The translations under genes were made by a program, and so were the position numbers. The notes under the pieces were generated by a model. The model saw nothing but the letters and a program-made list of their open reading frames with translations, searched no databases and was not told the DNA's origin. DNA of 64,000 nucleotides, from assembly GCF_016461785.1 (NCBI RefSeq), contig NZ_JAEMUH010000014.1, forward strand, positions 62,001 to 126,000, given 5' to 3'. This document shows positions 8,866 through 18,326 of the stretch, in pieces. Numbering within the stretch: position 1 is the first letter of the stretch; the number at the start of each line of letters is the position of its first letter. The DNA comes from Marinomonas ostreistagni (GTDB lineage Bacteria > Pseudomonadota > Gammaproteobacteria > Pseudomonadales > Marinomonadaceae).

Positions 8866-9369
8866 ATGTCGACTCCAGCTCAATGTCCTTGCGGCTCAAA
8901 AGCGCATTACGAAATGTGTTGTGGAATGTACCACAATAACCCAGGTACGGCCCCTACTGCTGAAGCCTTAATGCGCTCACGTTATAGTGCTTTTGCGTTA
9001 CAAAAATTTGATTATATCTCAATGACTCAAAAGTTAGAGTCTGACCCTGACCAAAACCCGGAAGACATATCTGATAGTAATGGCCGTACTCAATGGACCA
9101 GTCTGGAAATCCTCGATACCGTTGACGGGGGCCCCAAGGACAAAACCGGGATGGTCGAATTTGCTGCCCACTTTAAAGAAGGTAGCAATACTGGTCGCTT
9201 AAGTGAACGTTCATTGTTTGAGAAGGTTAATGGCGAGTGGTTCTATGTATCGGGCGAACATGAAATACAAGGACATACTCCATATGTTGCCCCTGAGAGT
9301 GCAAAATTAGGAAGAAATGATCTTTGTATTTGTGGCTCAGGAAAAAAATACAAAAAGTGTTGTGGTTAA
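8866..9369 (+). CDS. YchJ-like (UPF0225) SEC-C motif protein
   Basis: 167 residues with two zinc-binding SEC-C motifs, one at each end: CPCGS...YEMCCG at residues 7-20 and CICGSGKKYKKCCG at the very C-terminus. Between them lies the NTF2-like UPF0225 core (EALMRSRYSAFALQKFDYI). YchJ function is not established; SEC-C motifs bind zinc and, in SecA, contact SecB and ribosomes. It diverges from sbcB with about 76 bases between the starts. Confidence 0.88.
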   Translation: MSTPAQCPCGSKAHYEMCCGMYHNNPGTAPTAEALMRSRYSAFALQKFDYISMTQKLESDPDQNPEDISDSNGRTQWTSLEILDTVDGGPKDKTGMVEFAAHFKEGSNTGRLSERSLFEKVNGEWFYVSGEHEIQGHTPYVAPESAKLGRNDLCICGSGKKYKKCCG

Positions 9370-9443
9370 GAAATTCTATAAACTGGTTAAGTTCGTGCAT
9401 TTTCTGCCTTATGGTTTAATGTGCGAACAGCCAAACAGTGAAA

Positions 9444-10523
9444 CTATTTCATTTCACCTTCTTGTTCCCATTTCTTCTTAACCATTCGAATTTTCGAGTC
9501 TTGCTTTATGAAACAATCAACTAATTTAGGGTCAAAATGTTTACCTGCATTATCGCGTAGATACTGGTAGGCTTCCTCAATAGGCCATGCTTTTTTATAT
9601 GGGCGCTCCATAGTTAAAGCATCAAATACATCAGCAATGGCTACAATTCTCGCTGTCAAAGGGATTTCTTCACCAACTAATCCCGAAGGATATCCAGTAC
9701 CATCCCATTTTTCATGATGGCCTAAAGATACTTCCGCAGCCATTTTAAAGAGCGGCGCATCACTATTACCTAAGATATCTGCACCTATGGTTGGATGTTG
9801 CTTCATTACCTCCCATTCTTCAGCGGTTAATTTTCTTGGGGCTTTGAGAATACTATCGGGGATACCAATTTTACCGGTATCATGAAGTGGGGCAGCTAAA
9901 TGAATATTTTCAATACTTTGTTCATCCCAACCTAACGCTTCTGCCAAAACAGCACAGTAGTCAGCCATGCGCCACATATGGTTTCCAGTCATTTCATCAT
10001 TGTAGGTACCAGCTTCACTTAACATTTTAACAGCTGAAGTAAGCGCTTCTCTTAATTGGTTCGTTCGCTGCTTAATGATAAACCGATTTTGTTTGTCTTG
10101 CTGCGCCAACGCCAAATGACTCGCCACTCTTGCTAGGGTTGTTAATGGCGCTACGGGCTTAGTTATAAAGTCTACAGCGCCAACCTCAAAGCCTTCTTGT
10201 TCATCCTCAATGGCAGTCATGGCAGTCACAAATATTATAGGGATATGAGACGTGTTTGGATTCTGCTTAATAGCTTCGCAGACTTGGTAGCCGTTCATTT
10301 CAGGCATCATTACGTCAAGTAGGATTAGGTCTGGCATTTGCGCCGCCACTATTGTCAGCGCCAATTTACCGTTTTTTGCGACCAGTACATCGTACTTGTC
10401 TTGCAAAATACCTTTCAAAATATGGATGTTATCAACATGGTCATCTACAACTAACACTTTGTATCGTTCAGACCTGTGATTGATACTATCTATAGATTCA
10501 TCTAAATAATTCAAATCAATCAT
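9444..10523 (-). CDS. Response regulator with HD-GYP phosphodiesterase domain
   Basis: 359 residues. The receiver domain (about 21-140) has DD at 27-28, phospho-acceptor Asp70 (LILLDVMMPEMNG) and Lys in ITKPV. After a short helix comes a full HD-GYP domain: LHDTGKIGIPD, then HHEKWDGTGYPSGL with the GYP signature, then DVFDALTMERPYK. All metal-binding residues appear present, so it should hydrolyse c-di-GMP when phosphorylated. It is the last gene of an operon 14 bases downstream of the hybrid kinase, which is its probable phosphodonor. A comparable layout is seen in RpfG-type systems, though the sensor here is not RpfC-like in its N-terminus. Confidence 0.93.
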   Translation of the reverse strand: MIDLNYLDESIDSINHRSERYKVLVVDDHVDNIHILKGILQDKYDVLVAKNGKLALTIVAAQMPDLILLDVMMPEMNGYQVCEAIKQNPNTSHIPIIFVTAMTAIEDEQEGFEVGAVDFITKPVAPLTTLARVASHLALAQQDKQNRFIIKQRTNQLREALTSAVKMLSEAGTYNDEMTGNHMWRMADYCAVLAEALGWDEQSIENIHLAAPLHDTGKIGIPDSILKAPRKLTAEEWEVMKQHPTIGADILGNSDAPLFKMAAEVSLGHHEKWDGTGYPSGLVGEEIPLTARIVAIADVFDALTMERPYKKAWPIEEAYQYLRDNAGKHFDPKLVDCFIKQDSKIRMVKKKWEQEGEMK

Positions 10524-10537
10524 TTTTTGCCGCCTTA

Positions 10538-13285
10538 CTACAACTCAGTTTTTAGCATTTTTAAATGACTTATTGCTAAATCATAGTCGTAATTATGAAC
10601 GTCGGTTTGCACGCGCTTTAAAACATGCGCATGATCTTTACCTACTTGGCTCATAAGTGGATCGATATGATTGGAAACATCAGCTACACCCATTTCTAAC
10701 TCTTCGATCAAAGTTTCAATTAACATTAATGCTTCACTACTAACAGACGATTCTTGATTTTTTTTCTCTAAGGCAACATTTTCATTTTGATGATTACATA
10801 GATAAGCCTCAATTCGAGACATAAGTTCATCTGCCGCTTCCGAAACGCGATTTATTTGAACGGTATGCGCCTTGTTACCGCTGTTGCCGCCTTCGGCTAG
10901 CTCTTTTTCTAGCTGAGCAATTTCCGATGCAAACTTATCTCCACCGATATTAGCAGCACTACCTTTGATACTATGTAGCTCATATGTCGTCATCGGCACA
11001 TTAGTAGACTCTGAAGTAAAAGGAGCAAGTAATTTTACAAATCGACTCAACATATCAAGATAGCGCTGATGGTCACCACCTATTCGATATAAACCTAGAT
11101 CTGAAGCGAATACTGGTCTATTTTCTGTTGAGCCGCTTATGACAGTATCGGCACTGTGTCCGACTAGCCATTCTTCTAACTTATTGAGTAACAACAAAGG
11201 GTCCAAAGGTTTCGTCAAGAAGTCTGACATTCCAGAATTCATTGCCACTTCCCTATCTGAATCTAACACGCCTGCAGTCAAAGCTAGTATTGGAGGATGT
11301 GCATCACCTAAATACTGAATGATCGCTTGAGTTGCTTCGAAGCCATCCATAACAGGCATTTGCACGTCCATTAAGATCAAATCAAATGACTCTTTTTTCA
11401 CGGTTTCTAATGCTTCAGCGCCATTTTGAGCCACCACTACCAACACACCAAGCTTCTCTAATAATGCGCTGGCGATTTCCGCGTTAATCGGATTATCTTC
11501 TGCCAATAGAATTTTTTTACCAAGCAAGCTGTCGCACTCGTGATAACTTTGTAATGACTCATCAATAGAATGATGAACAGGAGCAGAACTTTGCGCATAA
11601 CTGTTCAGTTTAGCTTTTGTCAAAAGTGACACTCTTCGCCATTGATTATGACCATGATGATGAGCCCCCCTCCCATAGACTAAAACCTGACCACTAAAAT
11701 TACTGTTTAGTTTTTCTTTATCCTGTGTAGTCAAGTTCGAACAATGACTGTCACTGATTATGAGGTATTGTTGTTGACTGCAAATATGAACAAGTTGAAC
11801 CAATTTGAATTTGACAGAGAAACAATCTAATAGACCAATTAACTCTCTATCCGTTTCTAATACACACAATTCCGCGTTTAGCTCTGTATTTACACTCACA
11901 TCATCAGTTGACCGAAGTGGAATCTCTATATAGAAAGTTGACCCTTTTCCGATCAGGCTTTCAAAATAAATAGTCCCTCCCATCAGCTCAACGAGACGCT
12001 TTGAAATGCCTAACCCTAATCCAGTACCACCAAAAAGCCGCGTTGTGCTGGTATCTGCTTGACTGAAACCTTCAAATAGATCATTTTCCGTATCAATCCC
12101 TATGCCTGTATCCGTTACCTTGAAGCGTATCCCATTGTCATATCGCATCACGTCTAGAGATACACTGCCCTCATGGGTGAATTTGACGGCGTTACCCAAT
12201 ATATTCACCAACACTTGTTTAAGTCTGGTTGCGTCACCTTGTAAGGTATCCGGTAATAAAAAGTCTCTTCTGACAGTAAAATCTAACTGCTTTTCTTCTG
12301 CTGTAGTACGGCAAATCTGGTAGGTATATTCAAGAACATCATCTAATTGGAACGCGATCGATTCCAACTTAAGTTTTCCTGCTTCAACTTTTGAAAAGTC
12401 TAAAATGTCATTAATAATTAGTAGAAGGCTGTTAGCAGAACTTTGAATTTTGGTGACATAGCTTCGCTGTTTTGGTTGTAATTCTGTATCTAGGACTAAG
12501 TGAGACATACCGAGAATGGCATTCATTGGGGTGCGAATTTCATGGCTCATCGTAGCTAAGAAATCAGATTTAGCTTGTGTAGCAGCTTGCGCAGCCGTTG
12601 CGGTTTTTTGCAGCTCGTTCGCTAATTTCTTAGTCTGGTTGTAGTTTTTAATGCCCGAGGATACTTGCTTTATTAACATCCAAATAATAACTAGCATAAT
12701 CAACGTTAAGCCAGTCACTAACATACCAAGATAATGGTAAAGCGTTGCCATGCTATTACGTTCAGTTACCTTGTCAGCAGATCGCCTTTCAAGCGCGCTG
12801 AAAACAACGGATTCAGTGGTTTCTAAAAGCTTTTCTACATGCCCAACTATTTTGCTTTTATCAATTTGACTAGGGCTTTCAACAAACAGCAATGCGTCTA
12901 TGGCATCCATATGAACTCTTAATTCAGCACGATACGCATCTGCATGTTCTATGTCATTAAACAGATGTTTTAGTTGCCCAGCTGAAATTATATTCAAACG
13001 ACTGTATAAAATATCAAATCTTAGCTGCGCTTCATCAAGACGTTCTCCCTCTTGATCGACACTTGGCGAATCAATAAATAAACGAACAGCATTACGAAAC
13101 TTCAATGCTTCTCGATCAAGTTGGTAGGATGCCCACAGGGCATCCTCCTCTGCAGCCGATAGCAATTGCTTTTGACGTTCTAAAAGTTGCACATACAGCA
13201 ATACGACAATAACCAAAAAGATGGCTGCAGCCGCAACTAATATCCCAATTAAACGTCCATGTTTATATTTAAGAAACGTCTTCAT
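10538..13285 (-). CDS. Hybrid sensor histidine kinase (HisKA-HATPase-REC-Hpt)
   Basis: 915 residues. Membrane segments at about 12-33 and 183-205 bracket a roughly 150-residue helical periplasmic domain. HisKA carries His248 ([16 protein letters not shown]), then HATPase boxes ([36 protein letters not shown]). A degenerate receiver-like stretch without a clear phosphorylation site follows (about 470-560), then a good receiver ([26 protein letters not shown]) and an Hpt domain with histidine in [15 protein letters not shown]. It is a BarA/LuxQ-like phosphorelay kinase. The gene sits between the SUOX-fold periplasmic protein (11 bases upstream) and the HD-GYP regulator, which suggests a signal chain from periplasm to c-di-GMP. 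Confidence 0.93.
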   Translation of the reverse strand: MKTFLKYKHGRLIGILVAAAAIFLVIVVLLYVQLLERQKQLLSAAEEDALWASYQLDREALKFRNAVRLFIDSPSVDQEGERLDEAQLRFDILYSRLNIISAGQLKHLFNDIEHADAYRAELRVHMDAIDALLFVESPSQIDKSKIVGHVEKLLETTESVVFSALERRSADKVTERNSMATLYHYLGMLVTGLTLIMLVIIWMLIKQVSSGIKNYNQTKKLANELQKTATAAQAATQAKSDFLATMSHEIRTPMNAILGMSHLVLDTELQPKQRSYVTKIQSSANSLLLIINDILDFSKVEAGKLKLESIAFQLDDVLEYTYQICRTTAEEKQLDFTVRRDFLLPDTLQGDATRLKQVLVNILGNAVKFTHEGSVSLDVMRYDNGIRFKVTDTGIGIDTENDLFEGFSQADTSTTRLFGGTGLGLGISKRLVELMGGTIYFESLIGKGSTFYIEIPLRSTDDVSVNTELNAELCVLETDRELIGLLDCFSVKFKLVQLVHICSQQQYLIISDSHCSNLTTQDKEKLNSNFSGQVLVYGRGAHHHGHNQWRRVSLLTKAKLNSYAQSSAPVHHSIDESLQSYHECDSLLGKKILLAEDNPINAEIASALLEKLGVLVVVAQNGAEALETVKKESFDLILMDVQMPVMDGFEATQAIIQYLGDAHPPILALTAGVLDSDREVAMNSGMSDFLTKPLDPLLLLNKLEEWLVGHSADTVISGSTENRPVFASDLGLYRIGGDHQRYLDMLSRFVKLLAPFTSESTNVPMTTYELHSIKGSAANIGGDKFASEIAQLEKELAEGGNSGNKAHTVQINRVSEAADELMSRIEAYLCNHQNENVALEKKNQESSVSSEALMLIETLIEELEMGVADVSNHIDPLMSQVGKDHAHVLKRVQTDVHNYDYDLAISHLKMLKTEL

Positions 13286-13295
13286 CTATTGTAAC

Positions 13296-13805
13296 TTATT
13301 CAACCGTGATACTTTTCACCTGCCAAACTGATCGATTATGAATGACTTCATTGTTCAAAGAGGGATCTTTTGCGAATGGGTATAGAACGAAAATAGGTCC
13401 CTTGTCTCGAATCGACATTGGCTTGCCATTCATGTCCATAGCAAGCAAAACCTCATGATCGAAGGCATCTTGAGCAGGCACATTTGCACTGTAATCGTTT
13501 ATAGCAGTTACTGACAAGTTTTTACCTTTTGCTCCTACCGCTTCGAGTAAAGCCTTTAGCGTTGGACCGTTAAAAGTATTAACACCTTCTGTCCAAGGTG
13601 TATCGGTTACCAGTTCTTGATTATCCAATGCTAACAACATAGAGCGATCAAACTGCGCTCCAGAAGCACTGTTAGTATGAGTAATATCTCCCGATACCGT
13701 TAATATGACACGCCCTTGTGGGGCTTCCAATGCCTGCGCAGCGCTTACAGAAAACAGGACACCAACAGCACTAACAAATAGATTTTTTCTTACAGCAGAA
13801 AACAT
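13296..13805 (-). CDS. Periplasmic SUOX-fold (molybdopterin-oxidoreductase-like) protein, no Moco cysteine
   Basis: 169 residues from ATG 13805, chosen because AGAGG lies upstream and a signal peptide follows at once (cleavage near AQALEA). An in-frame start 36 bases upstream would only lengthen the signal. The mature part resembles the oxidoreductase molybdopterin-binding fold: ILTVSGDI, GPTLKALLEAVGAKG, NDYSANVP and RDKGPIFVLYPF. It contains no cysteine, so the residue that coordinates molybdenum in true enzymes is missing and catalysis is unlikely. Small proteins of this type are found next to sensor kinases, and here it heads an operon with one; a periplasmic ligand-binding or sensing partner is my inference. 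A TTAGTAA/TTACTAA inverted repeat (13863-13869, 13891-13897) upstream could be regulatory. Confidence 0.75.
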   Translation of the reverse strand: MFSAVRKNLFVSAVGVLFSVSAAQALEAPQGRVILTVSGDITHTNSASGAQFDRSMLLALDNQELVTDTPWTEGVNTFNGPTLKALLEAVGAKGKNLSVTAINDYSANVPAQDAFDHEVLLAMDMNGKPMSIRDKGPIFVLYPFAKDPSLNNEVIHNRSVWQVKSITVE

Positions 13806-14084
13806 AAAACAGCCCTCTAAATAAAGGTACAAAAGATTCATTAATATTTCCCAATACTATAGTTAGTAATGTGATTTAGTCATTGATAGGTTACTAATCT
13901 TTACGCAATCACAACCCAGTTATACGAAGCATGGAACGCATTGTGTACAAACATCAACCAAGAGGGCTTAATAAGCTTGCAAAACGGTTGCAGTCAGGCT
14001 CGACTAAACGTATCGTACAAATTACTGTAAGAAAATAACGAAGTTGTATATTGATACCTCACTTCCTTTGGTACGGATAGATTA

Positions 14085-15362
14085 ATGAACTCCCTAACAC
14101 TTGGTCCCCTTAATAGCGCCAACGGCGAAATCCAAATCCCTGGTTCGAAAAGCTTATCAAACCGCATTCTCCTTCTTGCCACGTTAGCAAAAGGCACAAC
14201 TAAAATCACAAACTTGTTAGACAGTGATGATATTAAGCACATGCTGAATGCACTTAAAACCATGGGAGTAAATTATCAGCTGGAAGATGAAGGTCGCACT
14301 TGCATTTTAGAAGGTCTTGGCGGACCGATATGTGTTGAGAAGGCTGACCTGTTTTTAGGCAATGCTGGTACGGCTATGCGCCCATTGACAGCGGCATTGT
14401 GTCTCGGCACTGGCGAGTATCGTTTGCACGGTGAACCACGTATGCACGAGCGTCCAATTGGCGATTTGGTAGATGCGCTAATAGATCTAGGTGTCGATGT
14501 TCAATACGAAGATAACAAAGACTACCCTCCGCTTTTGATCAAAGCTAATGGTATCCAAGGTGGCGAAGTGTCTATTAAAGGCAATATTTCTAGCCAATTC
14601 CTTACCGCGCTTTTGATGAGTGCGCCATTAGCAAAGGGCAATTTAACCATTAAAGTTGATGGTGAGTTGGTTTCGAAACCATACATTGACATTACTTTAT
14701 CTGTCATGAAACAGTTTGGTGTAGAAGTTGAAAACCAAAACTACGAAGCGTTTGTAATCAAAGGCAACCAAACTTATCAAAGCCCTGGCGAAATCATGGT
14801 GGAAGGTGACGCCTCCTCTGCTTCTTACTTTCTTGCGGCTGCAGCGATTGCTGGCGGAAAAATTAAAGTTCATGGTGTTGGTTCTGAAAGTGTACAAGGT
14901 GATGTCAAATTTGCTGAAGTGCTGGAAAAAATGGGCGCAAAAATCACTTACGGACCAACATGGATTGAATCGGAACGTGGTGAATTAAATGGCATCGATA
15001 TGGATATGAACCACATTCCTGATGCTGCCATGACTATTGCGACAACGGCGTTATTTGCTAAAGGCCCGACAACAATTCGTAATATCTACAACTGGCGCGT
15101 AAAAGAAACTGACCGTTTGTATGCCATGGCGACTGAACTTAAAAAGCTCGGTGCGGATGTGGTAGAAGGTGAAGACTACATCACCGTTACACCAGTTGAT
15201 GCGTTACAGCACGCGGCTATCGATACTTACAACGATCACCGTATCGCTATGTGTTTCTCTTTGGTAGCGTTTTCTGATACGCCTGTAACGATCAATGACC
15301 CTGGCTGTACATCAAAAACCTTCCCAACGTACTTTGAGTTATTCAATAGCATCACAGGGTAA
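14085..15362 (+). CDS. aroA: 3-phosphoshikimate 1-carboxyvinyltransferase (EPSP synthase)
   Basis: 425 residues (E. coli AroA 427). It condenses PEP with shikimate-3-phosphate in aromatic amino acid synthesis and is the glyphosate target. Signatures are [14 protein letters not shown] near the N-terminus, [15 protein letters not shown] (class I glyphosate-site loop) and [14 protein letters not shown], with [14 protein letters not shown] before it. It is flanked by a terminator and stands apart from other aro genes. Confidence 0.96.
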   Translation: MNSLTLGPLNSANGEIQIPGSKSLSNRILLLATLAKGTTKITNLLDSDDIKHMLNALKTMGVNYQLEDEGRTCILEGLGGPICVEKADLFLGNAGTAMRPLTAALCLGTGEYRLHGEPRMHERPIGDLVDALIDLGVDVQYEDNKDYPPLLIKANGIQGGEVSIKGNISSQFLTALLMSAPLAKGNLTIKVDGELVSKPYIDITLSVMKQFGVEVENQNYEAFVIKGNQTYQSPGEIMVEGDASSASYFLAAAAIAGGKIKVHGVGSESVQGDVKFAEVLEKMGAKITYGPTWIESERGELNGIDMDMNHIPDAAMTIATTALFAKGPTTIRNIYNWRVKETDRLYAMATELKKLGADVVEGEDYITVTPVDALQHAAIDTYNDHRIAMCFSLVAFSDTPVTINDPGCTSKTFPTYFELFNSITG

Positions 15363-15380
15363 TCTAGATAAAATTTATTT

Positions 15381-15405
15381 AAGGCCAGCATCGCTGGCCT
15401 TTTTC
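15381..15405 (+). terminator. Terminator of aroA
   Basis: AAGGCCAGC-ATC-GCTGGCCTT followed by TTTT; a 9-base perfect stem about 20 bases after the aroA stop. Confidence 0.88.
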
Positions 15406-15482
15406 ATAATTATGCTAAACCACTGTTATTCATTCATTTTTCTTTTCCATGCTAGAATGCAAAGACTTACTTGAAGCGAAGA

Positions 15483-16742
15483 ATGATTCAAATGTCTGCT
15501 CCACTTCCGTTAATTGACAACTTAGAACACTTGCCTAATCCATTTACACAGTTTCATGGTATTTTGGGACCTTTGCAAAACGACATCCCGCAACTTAGCA
15601 AAGTGGATTACCAGCGAGACTTACAATTAGCGCTTTGTTTTATTTACAGTTACAACGGTTCTCAAGCAACTTTTAATTCTTATCGTCGTGAAGTAGAAAG
15701 ACTCTTGCTTTGGGCTTGGTTTGTCGTTGAATCACCGGCTCTGGCACTGCGCCGTGATCAAATCGAAGAATTTATCCATTTCTGTAATGCGCCACCAGAA
15801 GATTGGATCGGCACTAAAAACGTGGCTCGCTTTAAAAACAAAATGGGGGAACGCGTCCCTAACGATGAATGGCGTCCATTTGTTGCACACGTATCAAAGT
15901 TAGACTTTCGTAATGGCCAGGTGCCATTGTCACAGCAATACTCCCTATCGCAAGCTGCGATTCGTGCTACCTTCTCTATTTTATCGTCTTACTATGGCTT
16001 TTTAATGCAGGAAGAAGCGGTGCAACAAAACCCCGTCGCTTTGATTCGTCAAAAGAGTAAGTTTGTAAAAAAAGAAGTTACTCGCCGCCAAGTACGACGC
16101 ATTTCAAATTTACAATGGGATTATGTAATCGAAACGGCTGAATTAATGGCCGAAGAAGACCCGGCAACCCATGAACGCACTTTGTTCATCATGAATGCAC
16201 TACTGGGCATGTATTTGCGTATTTCAGAATTGGTTGCCGATGAACGATCAGCGCCGATTATGGGCGATTTTATCAAAGACGCCGATGGTAACTGGTGGTT
16301 TAAGGTTTTATCAAAAGGGAATAAAGAGCGCTTAGTCAGCGTATCGGATGAAATGCTCAATGCACTGATTCGCTATCGCCGTTTTCGTCAGCTCCCCGAT
16401 TTACCAACGGTAGCTGAACAAACCGCACTTATTCCGAAAAATCGAGGACAAGGCGCCATGACCAGTTCACGCCAAGTGCGTAATATCGTGCAGCATTGTT
16501 TCGATCAAGCTTTCTATCGAATGTGTGATGACGGCCTAAAATCGGATGCTGAAGACCTTCGTGTCGCTACAGTGCACTGGCTGCGTCACACCGGCATTTC
16601 AGAAGATGTGAAAGTGCGTCCAAAAGAGCACGTTCGAGAAGACGCAGGTCATGCCAGCATGGCAACGACGGACCGCTATATTGATACCGAATACCGTGAA
16701 CGCCACGCCAGCGGAAGAAAGAAATCGCTAAGACCGAGTTAA
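15483..16742 (+). CDS. Tyrosine recombinase/integrase family protein (solitary)
   Basis: 419 residues from ATG 15483 with GAAGCGAAG upstream; a TTG at 15471 and an ATG at 15492 are alternatives. The N-terminal half has a core-binding-like helical domain. The C-terminal catalytic domain shows the expected residues: Arg in MYLRISELV, Lys in LSKGNKERLVSV, HxxR in HWLRHTG, His in GHASMATTDRYI and the tyrosine nucleophile in the same block. It should cut and rejoin DNA. No phage genes, att-like repeats or integron cassettes are visible nearby, so this looks like a resident chromosomal recombinase of unknown target rather than part of an element. Confidence 0.85.
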   Translation: MIQMSAPLPLIDNLEHLPNPFTQFHGILGPLQNDIPQLSKVDYQRDLQLALCFIYSYNGSQATFNSYRREVERLLLWAWFVVESPALALRRDQIEEFIHFCNAPPEDWIGTKNVARFKNKMGERVPNDEWRPFVAHVSKLDFRNGQVPLSQQYSLSQAAIRATFSILSSYYGFLMQEEAVQQNPVALIRQKSKFVKKEVTRRQVRRISNLQWDYVIETAELMAEEDPATHERTLFIMNALLGMYLRISELVADERSAPIMGDFIKDADGNWWFKVLSKGNKERLVSVSDEMLNALIRYRRFRQLPDLPTVAEQTALIPKNRGQGAMTSSRQVRNIVQHCFDQAFYRMCDDGLKSDAEDLRVATVHWLRHTGISEDVKVRPKEHVREDAGHASMATTDRYIDTEYRERHASGRKKSLRPS

Positions 16743-16749
16743 TAAATTA

Positions 16750-16971
16750 TTAACGTTTATTGAGTCGATTTCTTAGGTGCCACACCAACCAAATAAAGCA
16801 CCATAACAAAATAGCAGACAGTCCAACGTATGCGAAAATACGTTGGTTGATGCCTTCAAGCTCCGGAGCTTTCATAGCCAAAAGAAATGCGGTAATCATG
16901 GATAAAGGCCGCAACAGCCAAACAGACGGAATGCGTCCGCCTATCATTAAAATGCGTAACCAGTTAGGCAC
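16750..16971 (-). CDS. Small two-helix membrane protein, unknown
   Basis: 73 residues with two hydrophobic segments (about 20-34 and 45-65), a basic tail (HLRNRLNKR) and a glycine/arginine-rich start. I do not recognise a family. It lies 34 bases downstream of moaE on the same strand and ends tail to tail with the recombinase, 7 bases away. The compact packing supports it as a real gene, but nothing shows a role. Confidence 0.55.
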   Translation of the reverse strand: MPNWLRILMIGGRIPSVWLLRPLSMITAFLLAMKAPELEGINQRIFAYVGLSAILLWCFIWLVWHLRNRLNKR

Positions 16972-17005
16972 GATAACTCCAAATTATTCAATGTAGTGGT
17001 TGATG

Positions 17006-17452
17006 TTATTTATTCCAACGCTCTAGGCTGGTTTCGTCACTCTTCTTCGCCTCAACCCACTCTTCTCTTTCTGGGGTGATTTCTTTTTTCCAAAAGGCAG
17101 CGCGGCTTTTTAAGTAGTCCATAATGAAGTCACAAGCAGCAAAGGCTTCAGCGCGGTGTGCAGATGAAACGCCAACGAAAACAATTTGATCATCGACAGA
17201 CAATTTACCGACTCGGTGAACGACTTTGACATCTAGCAATGTCCAGCGCTGTTTGGCTTCGGAGACAATCTTTTCAAGATTATGTTCGGTCATGCCCGGG
17301 TAGTGCTCAAGCACAAAACTGGATTGCGCTGGATCATCACTAAAATCCCGTACACGGCCAACAAACATGACTACAGCACCGGTTTTATGGGCAATGCACA
17401 ATGACTCGTAGAGCTCTTGGACGTTGAAGTCCTGTTCTTGAACGGCGATCAT
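17006..17452 (-). CDS. moaE: Molybdopterin synthase catalytic subunit
   Basis: 148 residues (E. coli MoaE 150). It transfers sulfur from MoaD thiocarboxylate to precursor Z to make molybdopterin. Family features: GAVVMFVGRVRD, HYPGMTE, VVHRVGKLSVDDQIVFVGVSSAHRAEAFAACDFIMDYLK split across known motifs, and the catalytic lysines in FWKKEIT. It starts one base after the moaD stop, so the subunits are co-translated. Confidence 0.96.
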   Translation of the reverse strand: MIAVQEQDFNVQELYESLCIAHKTGAVVMFVGRVRDFSDDPAQSSFVLEHYPGMTEHNLEKIVSEAKQRWTLLDVKVVHRVGKLSVDDQIVFVGVSSAHRAEAFAACDFIMDYLKSRAAFWKKEITPEREEWVEAKKSDETSLERWNK

Positions 17453-17453
17453 A

Positions 17454-17708
17454 TTAGCCCCCTGTTACCGGTGGGAAGAATGCCACTTCACGCACTTTTT
17501 CAGGCTCAATCACATCATCATCGCGGGCAAAGTCAAAATCAATTGCGGCTTTAACCTTTTCTTCAAGTAATAAGGGCTGTTGAAGTTGCTCTGCTAGTTT
17601 TTCTTTCAGCTGACGAACCGTTAATTCACTCTCAATTTGAAGCTCTAGCTCGTCACATTTCATGGTTTCACGAAGAGATGCAAAGAAGACAATTTTCAGA
17701 TTAGCCAC
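17454..17708 (-). CDS. moaD: Molybdopterin synthase sulfur-carrier subunit
   Basis: 84 residues from GTG at 17708, preceded by GGAG at a normal distance; an upstream start would extend deep into moaC and add residues unlike MoaD (81 in E. coli). Ubiquitin-like fold, ending in PPVTGG, the C-terminal Gly-Gly that is adenylated and thiocarboxylated. The start overlaps the moaC stop by 8 bases (GTGGCTAA), which points to translational coupling. Confidence 0.93.
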   Translation of the reverse strand: MANLKIVFFASLRETMKCDELELQIESELTVRQLKEKLAEQLQQPLLLEEKVKAAIDFDFARDDDVIEPEKVREVAFFPPVTGG

Positions 17709-18183
17709 GATTTGCACTCCAAGAGCCGCTTTTACCACCGTGTTTTTCTAGCAACGCGGTTTCACAAATCACGATGCCTTTATCGACCGCTTTGCACATA
17801 TCGTAAAGCGTCAAGGCCGCAACGCTTGCGCCGGTTAGGGCTTCCATTTCAACGCCTGTCTTACCACTCAATGAGCAGGTACATAGGATTTCAATATGGC
17901 AGTCATCTAGCACATTAATATCCAAGGTGATTTTGGTCAGCATCAATGGATGGCACAAAGGAATGAGGTCGGGAGTTTTCTTCGCCGCTTGAATACCGGC
18001 AATACGGACTGTTGCAAGCACATCGCCTTTCGGTAGGCCGCCTTCTATCACTCTCTTTAAAGTATCTGGCAGCATTTTCACAACTGATCGTGCTGTGGCC
18101 ATGCGTTTGGTTACGTCTTTATCACTCACGTCAACCATATGCGCGTTGCCGTTGGAATCAAGGTGGGTCAATGTGTCACTCAT
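17701..18183 (-). CDS. moaC: Cyclic pyranopterin monophosphate synthase
   Basis: 160 residues (E. coli 161). It converts the MoaA product to cyclic pyranopterin monophosphate. Conserved segments: [60 protein letters not shown] and KHGGKSG at the end. It heads moaC-moaD-moaE; moaA, moaB and moeB are not in the window. Confidence 0.96.
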   Translation of the reverse strand: MSDTLTHLDSNGNAHMVDVSDKDVTKRMATARSVVKMLPDTLKRVIEGGLPKGDVLATVRIAGIQAAKKTPDLIPLCHPLMLTKITLDINVLDDCHIEILCTCSLSGKTGVEMEALTGASVAALTLYDMCKAVDKGIVICETALLEKHGGKSGSWSANRG

Positions 18184-18326
18184 GCCATCTCACTTATACC
18201 AATTGTACTGTCAAAAAACGCCTAGTTTGGCAAAACCTCTGTACAAATCAAGGGTTAAGCGCCCGATAACTTTTTACTCAGACGTTATTGAGGCATAATG
18301 CTGTGAAATTGACGTAAGTTGACCCT

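Noticed and set aside
13931..14038. A 35-codon basic open frame upstream of aroA
   Set aside because: Short, weak ribosome-binding site and no recognised similarity; may be chance.
15483..16742. Integron or prophage integrase
   Set aside because: No cassettes, attC-like sites, phage genes or tRNA neighbour are visible.
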